From Bacteroidaceae bacterium (GTDB taxonomy: Bacteria > Bacteroidota > Bacteroidia > Bacteroidales > Bacteroidaceae), in NCBI GenBank assembly GCA_017617315.1, contig JAFZWM010000002.1, positions 1 through 64,000 on the forward strand: a stretch of DNA of 64,000 bases. Direction: 5' to 3'. Positions 32,816 through 42,946 of this stretch are shown piece by piece. Numbering within the stretch: the first letter of the stretch is position 1; the number at the start of each line of letters is the position of its first letter. Below the pieces are notes generated by a model. It had not been told where the DNA came from. It saw nothing but the letters and a program-made list of their open reading frames with translations, and searched no databases. Both the position numbers and the translations under genes were made by a program.

Positions 32816-33439
32816 ATGTGTAAAAGTTTAAGTGAAAAATTAGGTTCCACTCTGAAACTTGTCATGCTTTTGCTTTTGCTTACCAATGCTAAGAATGTTG
32901 GCGCGCAAACAGGAGTTGAAGATTTGCCAGCTCCACGCATAGCTGTCAAAACGAACTTGCCTTACTGGTTGACCTTGAGCCCAAATCTTGGCGTTGAAGT
33001 CGGCATCACCGATCATATCACAGTCGACCTTGAAGGCGGTATGAATGTGTGGGAGCCGTTCAGAGAGAATCTAAAGTGGAGACACATGGGGGGCGAGCTT
33101 GAAGGCCGCTACTGGTTCTGTGAGAGATTTTACGGTTGGTTTGTCGGCGCACATGCAGGCTATGGAATGTATAATTTCAGCCGAGTGCCTATATTCTTGG
33201 TCGACGGATCTTGTACCAAGCGTTACGAGGGTACTGCCATCCTTGGCGGTGCAAGCGTTGGTCGTTCTTGGATCATTAACAAACGTTTCAATATAGAGGC
33301 CGAAATAGGTCTCGGCATCATCCATGCCAACTACAAGATGTTCGATTGTCCTGAATGTGGCGACTTTCTTAAGGAAGGAAAGAAAACATTCTTCTCTCCA
33401 ACAAAGATTGCTATTAACCTTATTTATGTTATTAAGTAA
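32816..33439 (+). CDS. DUF3575 family protein, fimbrial accessory
   Basis: 207 residues. A hydrophobic segment (KLVMLLLLLTNAKNVGAQ) forms a signal peptide cleaved near residue 31. The mature protein is beta-rich and matches the DUF3575 pattern: KTNLPYWLTLSPNLGVEVGI, HMGGELEGRYWF, GWFVGAHAGYGMYN and GRSWIINKRFNIEAEIG. Such proteins resemble small outer-membrane beta-barrels and open operons for Mfa/Fim-type fimbriae in Bacteroidales. It is 3 bases from the DUF3868 gene. Confidence 0.87.
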   Translation: MCKSLSEKLGSTLKLVMLLLLLTNAKNVGAQTGVEDLPAPRIAVKTNLPYWLTLSPNLGVEVGITDHITVDLEGGMNVWEPFRENLKWRHMGGELEGRYWFCERFYGWFVGAHAGYGMYNFSRVPIFLVDGSCTKRYEGTAILGGASVGRSWIINKRFNIEAEIGLGIIHANYKMFDCPECGDFLKEGKKTFFSPTKIAINLIYVIK

Positions 33440-33442
33440 TAT

Positions 33443-34747
33443 ATGGCGACTATGAAGAAATTAACTTTGTTGGCATTATGCCTGTTGATGAGCGTCGTAA
33501 GTCGCGCAGAAGACTTTCTTATAAGTAATTTCAGCATCATTCACGACGGAAATTACGTGTTGGTGAACTTCATCGTTACTGTTCCCGACTACGCTACTTC
33601 CGAGAGTAATATGCTTGTTGTTACTCCACACTTGTATAATGAATCACACGGCGTAGACTTCGTTGCTTTCGTGGTTGAAGGCCGAAAGATGGCAAAGCGA
33701 AACGCACAGAAGCGTACCGTAAGCGGAAATACAATTCATGCAAAATATCTGAACAACGGTTCTACAATGGTTTACAGCTCTGCTCTCCCATACGAGGAGT
33801 GGATGGGCGGTAAGCTTTCGTTGCGTTTGGATATAGAGATGAAGAACTGCTGTAACACATACGACTTGGAGCCACAGATGATTGGCGAGGTTCGTGTAGA
33901 CCTTCCATTCAAACCTATTTATAACGGTGTGCCAAACCGTGGCGCTCTTAGCGATGCTGTTCAGACTGCTTATCCGTTCATTCGTCCAAACAGTCAGCGT
34001 AACGACAATGGCGACCGTGGCGTAAGCGTCCGTTTCCATGTTAGTCAGAGTAACATCGAGCCTGACTTCTCAACAAACCGCGAGACACTTAACAAGATTA
34101 AGGAGGCTATCGAGTTGTTGCGTGCTAATCCACGTACACAGATTAGCGGTATCACTATTTCTGGTTACGCATCTCCTGAAGGTGAACTTGACTTCAATAT
34201 GCAGTTGTCTGGCGACCGTGCCAACGCTCTGAAGCAGTACATCAGCGAGCAGTACAACATTTCGGCAGACTCTATCGAGATTGTTGCCGGTGGTATCGAC
34301 TGGCAGGGACTTGAGGACTTGGTTGCAAAGAGCGACATGAACTACAAGGAAGAGGTTCTCCGAATCATGCACGAAGTTCCGGAAAACCAGCGTAACTCTC
34401 ACTTGATGAGCATCGCCAACGGACGTACATATATCGGTATGTTGGAGCAGTTGTATCCACAGTTGCGTGACGCATGTTACATCAACGTATGGTATTCAGA
34501 GGGTGAGGACTTTGTTGCTCCTGTCATCTCGCAGGCTCTCGACAAGATGGCAAACCGCGAGTGGGATGCAGCCTTGTCATTGCTGCACACCGTCAGCAAG
34601 GATGAGCGTTCTTGGAATGATATTGGTGTCTGCTACATGATGAAGGGCGACTATACAAACGCCGAAATCTGGTTGCAGAAAGCTGTTGATGCAGGTGAGG
34701 ACAATGCTCTTCAGAACCTGAACAACTTGCGTACAATGGGTCAGTAA
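33443..34747 (+). CDS. DUF3868/OmpA-like protein with C-terminal TPR, fimbrial accessory
   Basis: 434 residues (431 if started at the second ATG, 33452). Signal peptide (LTLLALCLLMSVVSRA, cleavage near residue 22). Residues 25-180 form the DUF3868-type domain. About 190-310 is OmpA-like: FHVSQSNIEPDFSTNRETL, then ITISGYASPEG and LSGDRANALKQYI, the last two being the peptidoglycan-binding pattern. The C-terminus has TPR helices (WNDIGVCYMMKGDYTNAEIW). It probably links the fimbrial assembly to the cell wall. Second gene of the operon. Confidence 0.87.
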   Translation: MATMKKLTLLALCLLMSVVSRAEDFLISNFSIIHDGNYVLVNFIVTVPDYATSESNMLVVTPHLYNESHGVDFVAFVVEGRKMAKRNAQKRTVSGNTIHAKYLNNGSTMVYSSALPYEEWMGGKLSLRLDIEMKNCCNTYDLEPQMIGEVRVDLPFKPIYNGVPNRGALSDAVQTAYPFIRPNSQRNDNGDRGVSVRFHVSQSNIEPDFSTNRETLNKIKEAIELLRANPRTQISGITISGYASPEGELDFNMQLSGDRANALKQYISEQYNISADSIEIVAGGIDWQGLEDLVAKSDMNYKEEVLRIMHEVPENQRNSHLMSIANGRTYIGMLEQLYPQLRDACYINVWYSEGEDFVAPVISQALDKMANREWDAALSLLHTVSKDERSWNDIGVCYMMKGDYTNAEIWLQKAVDAGEDNALQNLNNLRTMGQ

Positions 34748-34768
34748 TTTATTAAAAATACATTGACT

Positions 34769-36406
34769 ATGATAGATTTTAGATATAGTGGATTTGTTGG
34801 AATGTCTGCAGCCGTGCTTCTCATGGCTGCATGCACCAACGATGAGGCAATAAGAGATATAACTCCGGAAGACGGTTCTGAAAAGACTGCGGTTGTTAAG
34901 TTTGCCTTCGGCGTTCAGCGAGAGGTGAATGGTATGGGCGCAAAATTAACTCGCGAAGGAACCGGATCGGATCTAAAACAGGATGTAAACTATATTCCTG
35001 ATACATCTGTGTTGGAAGGAGAGGCGGATATTAACAACGTGCGAATCTTCTACTTCCCTGTAAATGAGGCTAACGATTTTTCGGGCAAGTACAACGAGAT
35101 GACTATTGCGTATGACAAGACTAATACTAATGGAAGCAAGTATTATCCAATTCCGTATGTTACCGATGAGAACTACGAAAAGGGAAGATATCATTTCTAT
35201 GCTCTTGTAAACAATACCGAATTCAAGGCATGGGACGGTATGACCGAAAAAGATTTTCGTGATGCTATCGTAACATATTCAACTCCGTCATACTACGATT
35301 TTGCTAACCGCAAGATTACGTCTAACGGATTGCCAATGGCATCCCGTCGTAGTGATGATAATCAGGTGACAATCACCGGCGATGCAGACCGTTTGTATGT
35401 TGATGGCCGCTTGATGAACGGAGCGGACTCTCTTACCGTTAGTTTCATTGTAGAGCGTGGTGTTGCGAAAGTTGTATACCAGTGCAATAAGGCGGATAAT
35501 GTATATCCTATTACTATTGCAGAAGGAACAACAAACTATCATTTGGCTGATGTCAAGTTGAATTCGGCCAGAATATGTGGAAAGCGCAATAGTTCATACC
35601 TTTTCCGTCATGTCGGAACATTCGAAAGCTCTGACGGACAGACCGGAACAATGTCTAATGTCGGCTTCGGTGCTTTGGGCATGTACGATTTGGATGATTT
35701 CTATTCAACTATCGGATTCTTCGTTGTCGACCCAACATTCGAGGATAAGTACAAAAATGTAGATAACGTTACATTCTTCAGCGGTTCTAAGTTCAATGAA
35801 CTTGATGCAACTCCAAATGAGTATGCTGCGCTCATCTCGAGTGTCGGCAGTCAGTGCGTAATCGACTATCCGCTTGAGAATACAATGCCACGCCAGATGC
35901 AGCAGCAGCATGTTAGTACAGGTGTTGTGTTTAGTGCATCGCTTACACCAGATGCTGAACGTTACTTTGTTCAGGATGGCGGCAATGCAGTTCTTGGCTC
36001 TTATGCAGCAGGGCAGGATTTGTACTATTGCGACGGCTATTTTGCAGATAGCAAGGAGACATTGGAGAAGATTCCTGCATTGAAGAATACCGGTCAGGAC
36101 ATAACAGCAAAGACAAGCCTTTACAAGGGCGGTAATTGCTACTATGTGTATTGGATTAGAGAAATCACAGCCGGCGATCCGGTTAAGATGAACAATATGG
36201 AGTTCTGTATCGTTCGTAATACAGCCTACTATGTAGGTATTGAAAACGTTAAAGGTCTTGGCGCACCAACAGCAAGTGGCTCGATAATTGAGGGCGACCC
36301 AGATAAGGGACGTAACCTTCTTATCGATGTTACTATTCAGGTGTCACCATGGATAAGAAACGAACAGGGTTCAGTAGATATATTTTCAGCAAAAGCAAGA
36401 AGATAA
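34769..36406 (+). CDS. Fimbrillin-like lipoprotein (major subunit candidate)
   Basis: 545 residues from the ATG at 34769; an in-frame TTG at 34763 is less likely. Lipobox LLMAAC-TN with Cys 22. It is a large beta-rich protein, with Mfa1/FimA-like features: N-terminal VVKFAFGVQ strand, NNVRIFYFPVN, the RYHFYALVNNTEF strand, and a C-terminal FCIVRNTAYYVGIENVKGLG followed by VTIQVSPWIRNEQ. In type V fimbriae such precursors are lipidated, exported and polymerised by strand exchange after Arg-gingipain-type cleavage. Subunit identity is inferred from position before the Mfa2-like gene. Confidence 0.8.
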   Translation: MIDFRYSGFVGMSAAVLLMAACTNDEAIRDITPEDGSEKTAVVKFAFGVQREVNGMGAKLTREGTGSDLKQDVNYIPDTSVLEGEADINNVRIFYFPVNEANDFSGKYNEMTIAYDKTNTNGSKYYPIPYVTDENYEKGRYHFYALVNNTEFKAWDGMTEKDFRDAIVTYSTPSYYDFANRKITSNGLPMASRRSDDNQVTITGDADRLYVDGRLMNGADSLTVSFIVERGVAKVVYQCNKADNVYPITIAEGTTNYHLADVKLNSARICGKRNSSYLFRHVGTFESSDGQTGTMSNVGFGALGMYDLDDFYSTIGFFVVDPTFEDKYKNVDNVTFFSGSKFNELDATPNEYAALISSVGSQCVIDYPLENTMPRQMQQQHVSTGVVFSASLTPDAERYFVQDGGNAVLGSYAAGQDLYYCDGYFADSKETLEKIPALKNTGQDITAKTSLYKGGNCYYVYWIREITAGDPVKMNNMEFCIVRNTAYYVGIENVKGLGAPTASGSIIEGDPDKGRNLLIDVTIQVSPWIRNEQGSVDIFSAKARR

Positions 36407-36409
36407 GAT

Positions 36410-37519
36410 ATGAAAAAACTTAAGAGTTTAATACTAATCGGTTTTAGCCTTCTTGGCTTGTCATCATGTTCTGACTTGATCTATGATGACTTGGAAGACT
36501 GTCCTACAGGTGTGAGAGTAAATTTGGTGGGTATACCTCTGACTCTTACTCCAACGGTACATGGAACTCCATATAATGAAAAGAGCGGATACGACTATGC
36601 AAGCGACGCAACGTTCTTTATCTATGACTCTAACAATACGCTTGTTTATAAGTATAGTCAGGCGGACCTGAAAGGCTCAAACTATCAGGTTACGATTCCT
36701 ACTGGAGCAGGAAACTATTCGATATATTGTTGGACTGGTGGTAATATGTACGATTATAGCGGAACTGTTGCTGGTACAAGCACAAAGAACGACTTTGTAT
36801 GCTCGTACTTGAGTGATGACGCAAATAATGCAGCCGATGTCTTGCCACCTATGGGATACGGCAAGGTTGGAAGTGTTACGGTTACTGACCATGCAATCAC
36901 AAATGTTGATATGGATCTTATCAGTAACAAGAAAACTATTACGGTAGTTTGTAGATATGCAACATCTAATACGAGTGTTGGTGGAACGCAGACTTCTACA
37001 GAGGCAAATATGACAAATTTCAAATTTGGAATCGTTGGTGATAATCGCAGATACAATATCGAGAATGATGTCATACACCTAGGACGTAATTTCATCTATC
37101 AGCAGTTGACGTCTTCGTTTGTAAATATTATTAATGATGTTGATTTGAGCGGTCGCTCTCAGACATATGTTGTAAATAGTGTTTCTTTAAACACATTGAG
37201 ATTAGTAGATGGCGATCAGACAACGCGTCTTGTAATCAGAGATGAAAAAGACAATTATATTTGCGATATTCCTATTGTTGATTATTTTGCAATGTTTGTT
37301 GTTGCAGAGAATCCACTTAAACAAGTGAATTTGTCGGTCCAGGATTATCTTGATTATACGGATGAATATAAAGTTATCTTGAATTTGGTCGAAGCAAATA
37401 CGCAGGAGGCTGGTGCCAAGTTCAGAGTTGCAAGCATTCAGATTGGCGACTGGATATATAACGGCGTAAATCTTGGTGGCGAACTTATCGACCATACAAA
37501 TACTCCGAAGGGAAACTAA
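36410..37519 (+). CDS. FimB/Mfa2-family fimbrial anchor lipoprotein
   Basis: 369 residues. Lipobox GLSSC-SD with Cys 20. The Mfa2/FimB opening IYDDLEDCPTGVRVNL is conserved in the family. The rest is beta sandwich, including the FFIYDSNNTLVYKYSQ strand and SIYCWTGGNM segment typical of the family, and a terminal QIGDWIYN. In Porphyromonas, Mfa2 and FimB anchor the fimbria to the outer membrane and limit its length. Last gene of the operon, 3 bases after the fimbrillin-like gene. Confidence 0.87.
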   Translation: MKKLKSLILIGFSLLGLSSCSDLIYDDLEDCPTGVRVNLVGIPLTLTPTVHGTPYNEKSGYDYASDATFFIYDSNNTLVYKYSQADLKGSNYQVTIPTGAGNYSIYCWTGGNMYDYSGTVAGTSTKNDFVCSYLSDDANNAADVLPPMGYGKVGSVTVTDHAITNVDMDLISNKKTITVVCRYATSNTSVGGTQTSTEANMTNFKFGIVGDNRRYNIENDVIHLGRNFIYQQLTSSFVNIINDVDLSGRSQTYVVNSVSLNTLRLVDGDQTTRLVIRDEKDNYICDIPIVDYFAMFVVAENPLKQVNLSVQDYLDYTDEYKVILNLVEANTQEAGAKFRVASIQIGDWIYNGVNLGGELIDHTNTPKGN

Positions 37520-37545
37520 TGCTTTCTATTAGTAAATAAACATAT

Positions 37546-37583
37546 CAGAAGCACTGCAATCAATGCGGTGCTTCTGCTTTTTT
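37546..37583 (+). terminator. Rho-independent terminator of the fimbrial operon
   Basis: CAGAAGCAC (37546-37554) pairs with GTGCTTCTG (37568-37576), followed by CTTTTTTT. Confidence 0.85.
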
Positions 37584-37621
37584 ATGCTGGCAGGCATTTT
37601 TTTGAAAAAAACTTATAAAAA

Positions 37622-37653
37622 TTTGTCTGTTAGAAGATAAAAGTGTAATTTTG
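37622..37653 (+). promoter_or_regulatory. Promoter of the rimP-nusA-infB operon
   Basis: TTTG at 37622-37625, a 20-base spacer and TAATTTTG at 37646-37653; rimP starts 60 bases downstream. Confidence 0.72.
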
Positions 37654-37713
37654 CAACGACGATGAAATGAGGGGCTTGATTAAGTCTCTCATTTGTTTTT
37701 TAAAAGTTGTTAG

Positions 37714-38181
37714 ATGATAGATAAGAACATTGTTAGAAATTTAGTAGAGGAGTGGCTCGAAGACAAAGAGTATTTCCTTGTAGACGTGATGGTCGATGCA
37801 AACAACAAGATTGTTGTTGAAATTGACCACGCTGAAGGTGTATGGATTGAAGATTGTGTGGAGTTGAGCCGTTTTATAGAATCACGCATGGACCGTGAGG
37901 AAGAAGATTTCGAGCTTGAGGTTGGCTCGGCAGGTATAGGACAGCCGTTCAAGGTCGTTCAGCAATATATTAACCATGTTGGCCAGGAGGTTGAAGTCCT
38001 GACTAAGGAAGGAAAGAAACTGGTAGGCGTGCTGAAGGATGCCAACGACAGCCAGTTCGTTGTTTCCGTGCCTACAAAGGTTAAGGAAGAGGGCGCAAAA
38101 CGCCCTAAACTCGTTGATATCGACGAGACATTTACTTATGATAATATAAAATATACAAAATATCTAATTAGTTTCAAGTAA
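37714..38181 (+). CDS. rimP: Ribosome maturation factor RimP
   Basis: 155 residues, cytoplasmic, needed for maturation of the 30S subunit. The N-terminal domain has the VEIDHAEGVWIEDCVELSR segment, equivalent to the family's D-x-x-x-G-V-x-x-D-x-C signature. GSAGIGQPFK is the usual GSPGLDRPL block in altered form. The C-terminal SH3-like domain is QEVEVLTKEGKKLVGVL. It opens the nusA-infB operon, the standard bacterial order. Confidence 0.94.
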   Translation: MIDKNIVRNLVEEWLEDKEYFLVDVMVDANNKIVVEIDHAEGVWIEDCVELSRFIESRMDREEEDFELEVGSAGIGQPFKVVQQYINHVGQEVEVLTKEGKKLVGVLKDANDSQFVVSVPTKVKEEGAKRPKLVDIDETFTYDNIKYTKYLISFK

Positions 38182-38185
38182 TAGT

Positions 38186-39442
38186 ATGGCTAAGAAAGTA
38201 GAGACAATCAGCTTGATTGATACATTTGCAGATTTTAAGGAGACAAAGAATATCGACAGAACCACAATGGTGAGCGTTCTCGAGGAGAGCTTCCGCAGCG
38301 TTATTGCCAAGATGTTCGGTTCTGATGAGAATTACGACGTTATTGTAAACCCCGACAAGGGCGATTTCGAGATATACAGAAACCGTCAGGTTGTTGCCGA
38401 CGACCAGCTTACAAATCCTAATGTTGAAATCTCGCTGACAGAGGCACACAAGATTGACCCTTCTTTCGAGATTGGTGAGGATGTTACAGACGAGGTTAAT
38501 TTTGCAGATTTCGGTCGCCGTGCAATTCTTAACCTTCGCCAGACACTTGCATCTAAGATTCTTGAACTTGAGCACGACAGCCTGTTCAACAAGTACAAAG
38601 ATCAGGTTGGCAAGATTGTAAGTGCCGAGGTCTATCAGATTTGGAAGAAGGACACTTTGCTTCTCGACGACGAGGGCAACGAGCTTCTGCTGCCTAAGAC
38701 AGAGCAGATTCCGGGCGACTTCTACCGCAAGGGCGAGACTGTCAGAGCCGTTGTTGCGCGCGTAGACAATCCAAACAACAATCCGAAGATTATTCTTAGC
38801 CGTACATCTCCATTGTTCTTGGAGCGCTTGCTCGAGATGGAAGTGCCAGAGATTGGCGAGGGCTTGATTACAATTAAGAAGATTGCCCGCATGCCGGGCG
38901 AGCGTGCAAAGGTTGCTGTTGAGAGCTACGACGAGCGTATCGACCCAATCGGCGCTTGCGTTGGTGTTAAGGGCTCTCGTATCCACGGAATCGTTCGCGA
39001 ACTTCGCAACGAGAATATTGATGTTATTTGTTATACCTCTGACCCACGCCTGTTCATAGAGCGTGCGCTGTCGCCAGCAGAAATCTCTTCTATCAACCTT
39101 AACGTTGAGGAGAAGAAGGCAGATGTTTACTTGCGTCCAGAAGAGGTCTCTTTGGCAATCGGTAAGAACGGTGTCAACATCAAGTTGGCTTGCAGCCTTA
39201 CCGAGTATACAATTGATGTGTTCCGCGAACTCGGTAACGAAAGTTCAGACGATGTCAAGCTCGATGAGTTCTCAGACGAGATTGACCAGTGGGTTATCGA
39301 TGCAATCAAGGGCATCGGTCTTGAGACAGCCGTTTCTGTAATCGAGGCTCCAAGAGATATGTTGGTTGAGAAAGCCGACCTTGAGGAGGAGACAGTGGAT
39401 CACGTATTAGAGGTATTAAAAACAGAATTAGAGAAGAAGTAA
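38186..39442 (+). CDS. nusA: Transcription termination/antitermination factor NusA
   Basis: 418 residues. The N-terminal RNA polymerase-binding domain covers about 1-130, followed by S1 (GKIVSAEVYQIWKKD, from about 141) and two KH domains with the ACVGVKGSRI loop (about 256) and AIGKNGVNI loop (about 324). A short acidic C-terminal part carries a helix-hairpin-helix-like motif (DAIKGIGLETAVSVIEA) instead of the two long AR repeats of E. coli NusA. NusA binds elongating RNA polymerase and modulates pausing and antitermination. It starts 4 bases after rimP. Confidence 0.96.
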   Translation: MAKKVETISLIDTFADFKETKNIDRTTMVSVLEESFRSVIAKMFGSDENYDVIVNPDKGDFEIYRNRQVVADDQLTNPNVEISLTEAHKIDPSFEIGEDVTDEVNFADFGRRAILNLRQTLASKILELEHDSLFNKYKDQVGKIVSAEVYQIWKKDTLLLDDEGNELLLPKTEQIPGDFYRKGETVRAVVARVDNPNNNPKIILSRTSPLFLERLLEMEVPEIGEGLITIKKIARMPGERAKVAVESYDERIDPIGACVGVKGSRIHGIVRELRNENIDVICYTSDPRLFIERALSPAEISSINLNVEEKKADVYLRPEEVSLAIGKNGVNIKLACSLTEYTIDVFRELGNESSDDVKLDEFSDEIDQWVIDAIKGIGLETAVSVIEAPRDMLVEKADLEEETVDHVLEVLKTELEKK

Positions 39443-39445
39443 TAT

Positions 39446-42301
39446 ATGGCAGTAAGACTAAATAAAGTAGCAAAAGAATTGGGTGTGGGTATATCAACGC
39501 TGGTCGACCATCTGGCAAAGAAGGGCGTAACCATCGAGGCTAACCCAAATACTCAAATCTCCGACGAGCAGCACGACATTCTTGTCTCGGCTTTCAGCAA
39601 GGACAAGGCACTGCGTGAGGCTGCCGACGAGAAGATTGCACAAGGACACAACAAGAGTAATAAGGCAAACAAGCAGACATCCGTGGCTATCGAAGGCTAC
39701 GGAGAAAACTCACCTAAGAAAGAAGAGCCAAAGAAGACTGAAAAGTCTGAAAAGGCAGAAGTGAAGAATGTTTCATCAATTAAGATAGTTGACAAAATCG
39801 ATCTTGATGCTCTGAATAAGAAGAAGGCAAAGCCTACCGAGCCAAAGAAACCTGAGACTCCAGTAGAGAAGAAGGAAGAAAAGGCTGCTCCTGCGCCAAA
39901 AGAAGAGCCAAAGAAGGCAGAGGAAGCACCAAAGGCAGTTTCTGTTGAGGCTCCAAAGGTTGAGAAGAAAGAGAAGCCAGCCGCTGTTCATGTAGCCGAG
40001 GCAAAGCCAGCCGAGGAGAAAAAGAACGGTGAGGTCCAGTCGGAAGAAGTATTCCGCCTGTATACATCGGCTGCTCCAACAAGCGGTCTGAAGGTTGTTG
40101 ACAAAATCGACCTTAACTCTATCAACCAGACAACTCGTCCAAAGAAGAAGAGCAAGGAAGAGCGCAAGAAAGAGCGCGAGGACAAGATGCGTCAGCAGGG
40201 CGGTGCACAGGGCAACGGCGAGGTTAAGAAGAAAAAACGCAACCGTATCGGCGTTGAGCGTGTTGACATAAACGCAGTTGCACAGCAGAACAATGGCAAC
40301 GGCAAGAACAACAAGAAGAACAATAACAATGCCAACAATAACGGCGGAAACAACGGTAAGCATAACAAGAAGAAAAATGCTCCTGTTAAGCAGGAAGTTT
40401 CTGACGAAGATGTAGCAAAGCAGGTAAAGGAAACTCTTGCACGCCTTACAAACAAGAACAAGGGTAACAAGAGTGCCAAGTACCGCAAGGACAAGCGCGA
40501 GAACGCTCGTGCCGAGATGGAGGAGCGCTTGAACGAGGAGGCAGCAGAGAGCAAGATTCTGAAGCTTACCGAGTTCGTTACAGCCAACGAGCTTGCGACA
40601 ATGATGGATGTGCCTGTTACAAAGGTAATCGGTACATGTATGAGCGTCGGAATCATGGTTTCTATAAACCAGCGTCTTGATGCCGAGACCATCAACCTCG
40701 TTGCCGAGGAGTTCGGCTTTACAACCGAGTTCGTAAGTGCCGAGGTTGCCGAGGCTGTTAAGGAAGAAGAGGACAGAGAGGAAGACCTTGTTCCACGCGC
40801 TCCGGTAGTTACGGTGATGGGACACGTTGACCACGGTAAGACATCGTTGCTCGACTACATCCGCAAGAGTAACGTCATCGCAGGTGAGGCCGGCGGAATC
40901 ACACAGCACATCGGTGCATACAATGTGCTGCTTGAGGACGGTCGCCACATCACATTCCTCGATACTCCGGGACACGAGGCGTTCACGGCGATGCGTGCGC
41001 GTGGTGCTCAGGCTACCGACGTCGCAATCATCATCATCGCAGCCGATGACTCAATAATGCCGACAACTCGCGAGGCTATTGCCCATGCAACTGCTGCAAA
41101 CGTACCGATGGTATTCGCCATCAACAAGATAGATAAGCCGGGTGCAAACCCAGACAAGATAAAGGAAGACCTTGCCAACATGAACTTCCTCGTTGAGGAG
41201 TGGGGCGGTAAGTATCAGAGTCAGGATATCAGTGCCAAGAAGGGTATCGGTGTTAAGGAACTGATGGAGAAGGTTCTTCTTGAGGCAGAAATGCTCGATC
41301 TGAAGGCTAATCCAAACCGCAAGGCAACAGGTACAGTCATCGAGTCGGCTCTTGACAAGGGACGCGGATATGTATCAACAGTTCTCGTTTCAAACGGAAC
41401 ATTGAAACAGGGCGATATCGTTCTTGCCGGAACAAGTTTCGGCCGTGTAAAGGCTATGTTCAACGAGCGTAACTCACGAATCAACGAGGCTGGTCCTGCT
41501 GTTCCTGCAATCATCCTTGGTCTGAACGGTGCTCCAACTGCGGGCGACACATTCCATGTGATGGAGAGCGAGCAGGAGGCACGCGAACTTGCCAACAAGC
41601 GCGAGCAGTTGCAGCGCGAGCAGGGATTGCGTACAACTGGCATGCTTACACTCGAGGAGATTGCACGTCGTCGTGCTCTTGGCGAGTTCCACGAGATGAA
41701 CCTCATTGTCAAGGGTGATGTTGACGGTTCTGTCGAGGCTTTGAGCGATATGTTCATCAAACTTTCTACCGAGAAGGTTCAGGTTAACATCGTATCAAAG
41801 GGCGTAGGTCAGATTTCGGAGAACGATGTTACATTTGCAGCATCTTCACAGGCCGTAATCATTGGCTTCCAGGTACGTCCTTCGGGTGCGGCTCGCAAGC
41901 TTGCCGAGCAGCAGGGTGTTAACATCCGCACATACTCAGTCATCTACGATGCTATTGAGGAGGTTAAGTCGGCTATGGAAGGTATGCTTGAGAAGGAAGT
42001 ACGCGAGCAGGTTACAGGTTTGCTCGAGGTTCGTCAGGTTTACCACATCAGCAAGGTCGGAACTGTTGCCGGTGCATACGTTGTTGACGGTAAGGTGGCA
42101 CGTTCTAACAAGGCACGTCTTATCCGCGACGGCATCGTAATCTTCACAGGCGAGATTAACGCCTTGAAGCGTTTCAAGGATGATGTCAAGGAGGTTTCTA
42201 CTAACTTCGAGTGCGGTATCAGCTTGGTTGGATACAACGATATTCAGGAAGGTGATAACATAGAGACATTCGAGGAAATAGAGGTTAAGCAGAAGCTTTA
42301 A
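39446..42301 (+). CDS. infB: Translation initiation factor IF-2
   Basis: 951 residues. IF-2 places initiator tRNA on the 30S subunit and drives subunit joining with GTP. The first 50 residues hold an IF2N module ([19 protein letters not shown]). A long low-complexity linker rich in Lys, Glu, Ala and Pro (about 70-330) follows, with an Asn-rich stretch near 285-310. A second IF2N part ([16 protein letters not shown]) leads to the G domain: GHVDHGKT from about 459, [16 protein letters not shown] and SAKKGIGV. Domains II-IV complete a normal IF-2. A hairpin with T-rich tail follows the gene. Confidence 0.97.
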   Translation: MAVRLNKVAKELGVGISTLVDHLAKKGVTIEANPNTQISDEQHDILVSAFSKDKALREAADEKIAQGHNKSNKANKQTSVAIEGYGENSPKKEEPKKTEKSEKAEVKNVSSIKIVDKIDLDALNKKKAKPTEPKKPETPVEKKEEKAAPAPKEEPKKAEEAPKAVSVEAPKVEKKEKPAAVHVAEAKPAEEKKNGEVQSEEVFRLYTSAAPTSGLKVVDKIDLNSINQTTRPKKKSKEERKKEREDKMRQQGGAQGNGEVKKKKRNRIGVERVDINAVAQQNNGNGKNNKKNNNNANNNGGNNGKHNKKKNAPVKQEVSDEDVAKQVKETLARLTNKNKGNKSAKYRKDKRENARAEMEERLNEEAAESKILKLTEFVTANELATMMDVPVTKVIGTCMSVGIMVSINQRLDAETINLVAEEFGFTTEFVSAEVAEAVKEEEDREEDLVPRAPVVTVMGHVDHGKTSLLDYIRKSNVIAGEAGGITQHIGAYNVLLEDGRHITFLDTPGHEAFTAMRARGAQATDVAIIIIAADDSIMPTTREAIAHATAANVPMVFAINKIDKPGANPDKIKEDLANMNFLVEEWGGKYQSQDISAKKGIGVKELMEKVLLEAEMLDLKANPNRKATGTVIESALDKGRGYVSTVLVSNGTLKQGDIVLAGTSFGRVKAMFNERNSRINEAGPAVPAIILGLNGAPTAGDTFHVMESEQEARELANKREQLQREQGLRTTGMLTLEEIARRRALGEFHEMNLIVKGDVDGSVEALSDMFIKLSTEKVQVNIVSKGVGQISENDVTFAASSQAVIIGFQVRPSGAARKLAEQQGVNIRTYSVIYDAIEEVKSAMEGMLEKEVREQVTGLLEVRQVYHISKVGTVAGAYVVDGKVARSNKARLIRDGIVIFTGEINALKRFKDDVKEVSTNFECGISLVGYNDIQEGDNIETFEEIEVKQKL

Positions 42302-42321
42302 TTTATATTGCATAAAATATT

Positions 42322-42377
42322 TTCTGGGTGTTTCTGTACAGATGTTATCTGTATGGAACACTCAGAAATTGTTTCTT
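42322..42377 (+). terminator. Terminator or attenuator between infB and cvpA
   Basis: A long stem of about 20 pairs (42322-42343 with 42347-42367, a few mismatches, 3-base loop) is followed by a T-rich tract ending 4 bases before the cvpA ATG. It can end the infB transcript or regulate read-through. Confidence 0.6.
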
Positions 42378-42381
42378 TTAT

Positions 42382-42921
42382 ATGGGATTCATAGATATAT
42401 GTCTGCTCGCTGTTCTGTTTATAGGAGCGTTTAAAGGTTGGTGTTCAGGATTTTTCCGCGAGATAATATCAATGTCCGGATTTATTATCGGACTTTTGTT
42501 TGCCGGCTCGCTCTATGCCGTTGTGGGCGATTATCTTGCTCCGCGCCTCGGCTCGTCGGTGACAGGTGCCCATGTAATGGCCTTTGTGTTCATTTGGTTC
42601 GTGGTGCCGATGGTGCTGGGATTCGTGGCAAACTTCATGAGCCGCACGATGAAGAAACTGCATCTGGGCGGATTGAACTCGATGCTTGGAGCGGCCGTAG
42701 GATTGTTTAAGTATCTGCTGCTGCTCAGCGCGGTGGTGAATGTGCTCGACTTCTGTACGCGTTTCGTAAAACTGTACAGCGATGAGTCTAAGCAGCAGTC
42801 GTTCCTCTACTATCCCGTAAAGAGTTTCATAAGCGTCATCGTGCCAGACAATATTACCAGTTCGGAGGGCGATGCAGGGGCAGCCGATGGCGACAGTCAG
42901 CAGACAGTTGAGAAAGAATAA
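42382..42921 (+). CDS. CvpA family membrane protein
   Basis: 179 residues from the ATG at 42382. The upstream in-frame start at 42328 lies in the hairpin region and does not fit the family. Four transmembrane helices are visible: ICLLAVLFIGAFKGW, ISMSGFIIGLLFAGSLYAV, MAFVFIWFVVPMVLGFV and AAVGLFKYLLLLSAVVNVL. The first helix followed by GWCSGFFREI is the CvpA (colicin V production) family signature. In E. coli CvpA supports colicin V export and purF-linked envelope functions; the role here is unknown. The soluble C-terminus is Gly/Asp/Gln-rich. Confidence 0.88.
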   Translation: MGFIDICLLAVLFIGAFKGWCSGFFREIISMSGFIIGLLFAGSLYAVVGDYLAPRLGSSVTGAHVMAFVFIWFVVPMVLGFVANFMSRTMKKLHLGGLNSMLGAAVGLFKYLLLLSAVVNVLDFCTRFVKLYSDESKQQSFLYYPVKSFISVIVPDNITSSEGDAGAADGDSQQTVEKE

Positions 42922-42946
42922 GTTATTTTAACTCTATTATAAAATA

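Noticed and set aside
39776-40975. Reverse frame of 399 codons opposite infB
   Set aside because: Leu/Val-rich product opposite the Lys-rich IF-2 linker and G domain; a composition shadow, as IF-2 motifs are intact on the plus strand.
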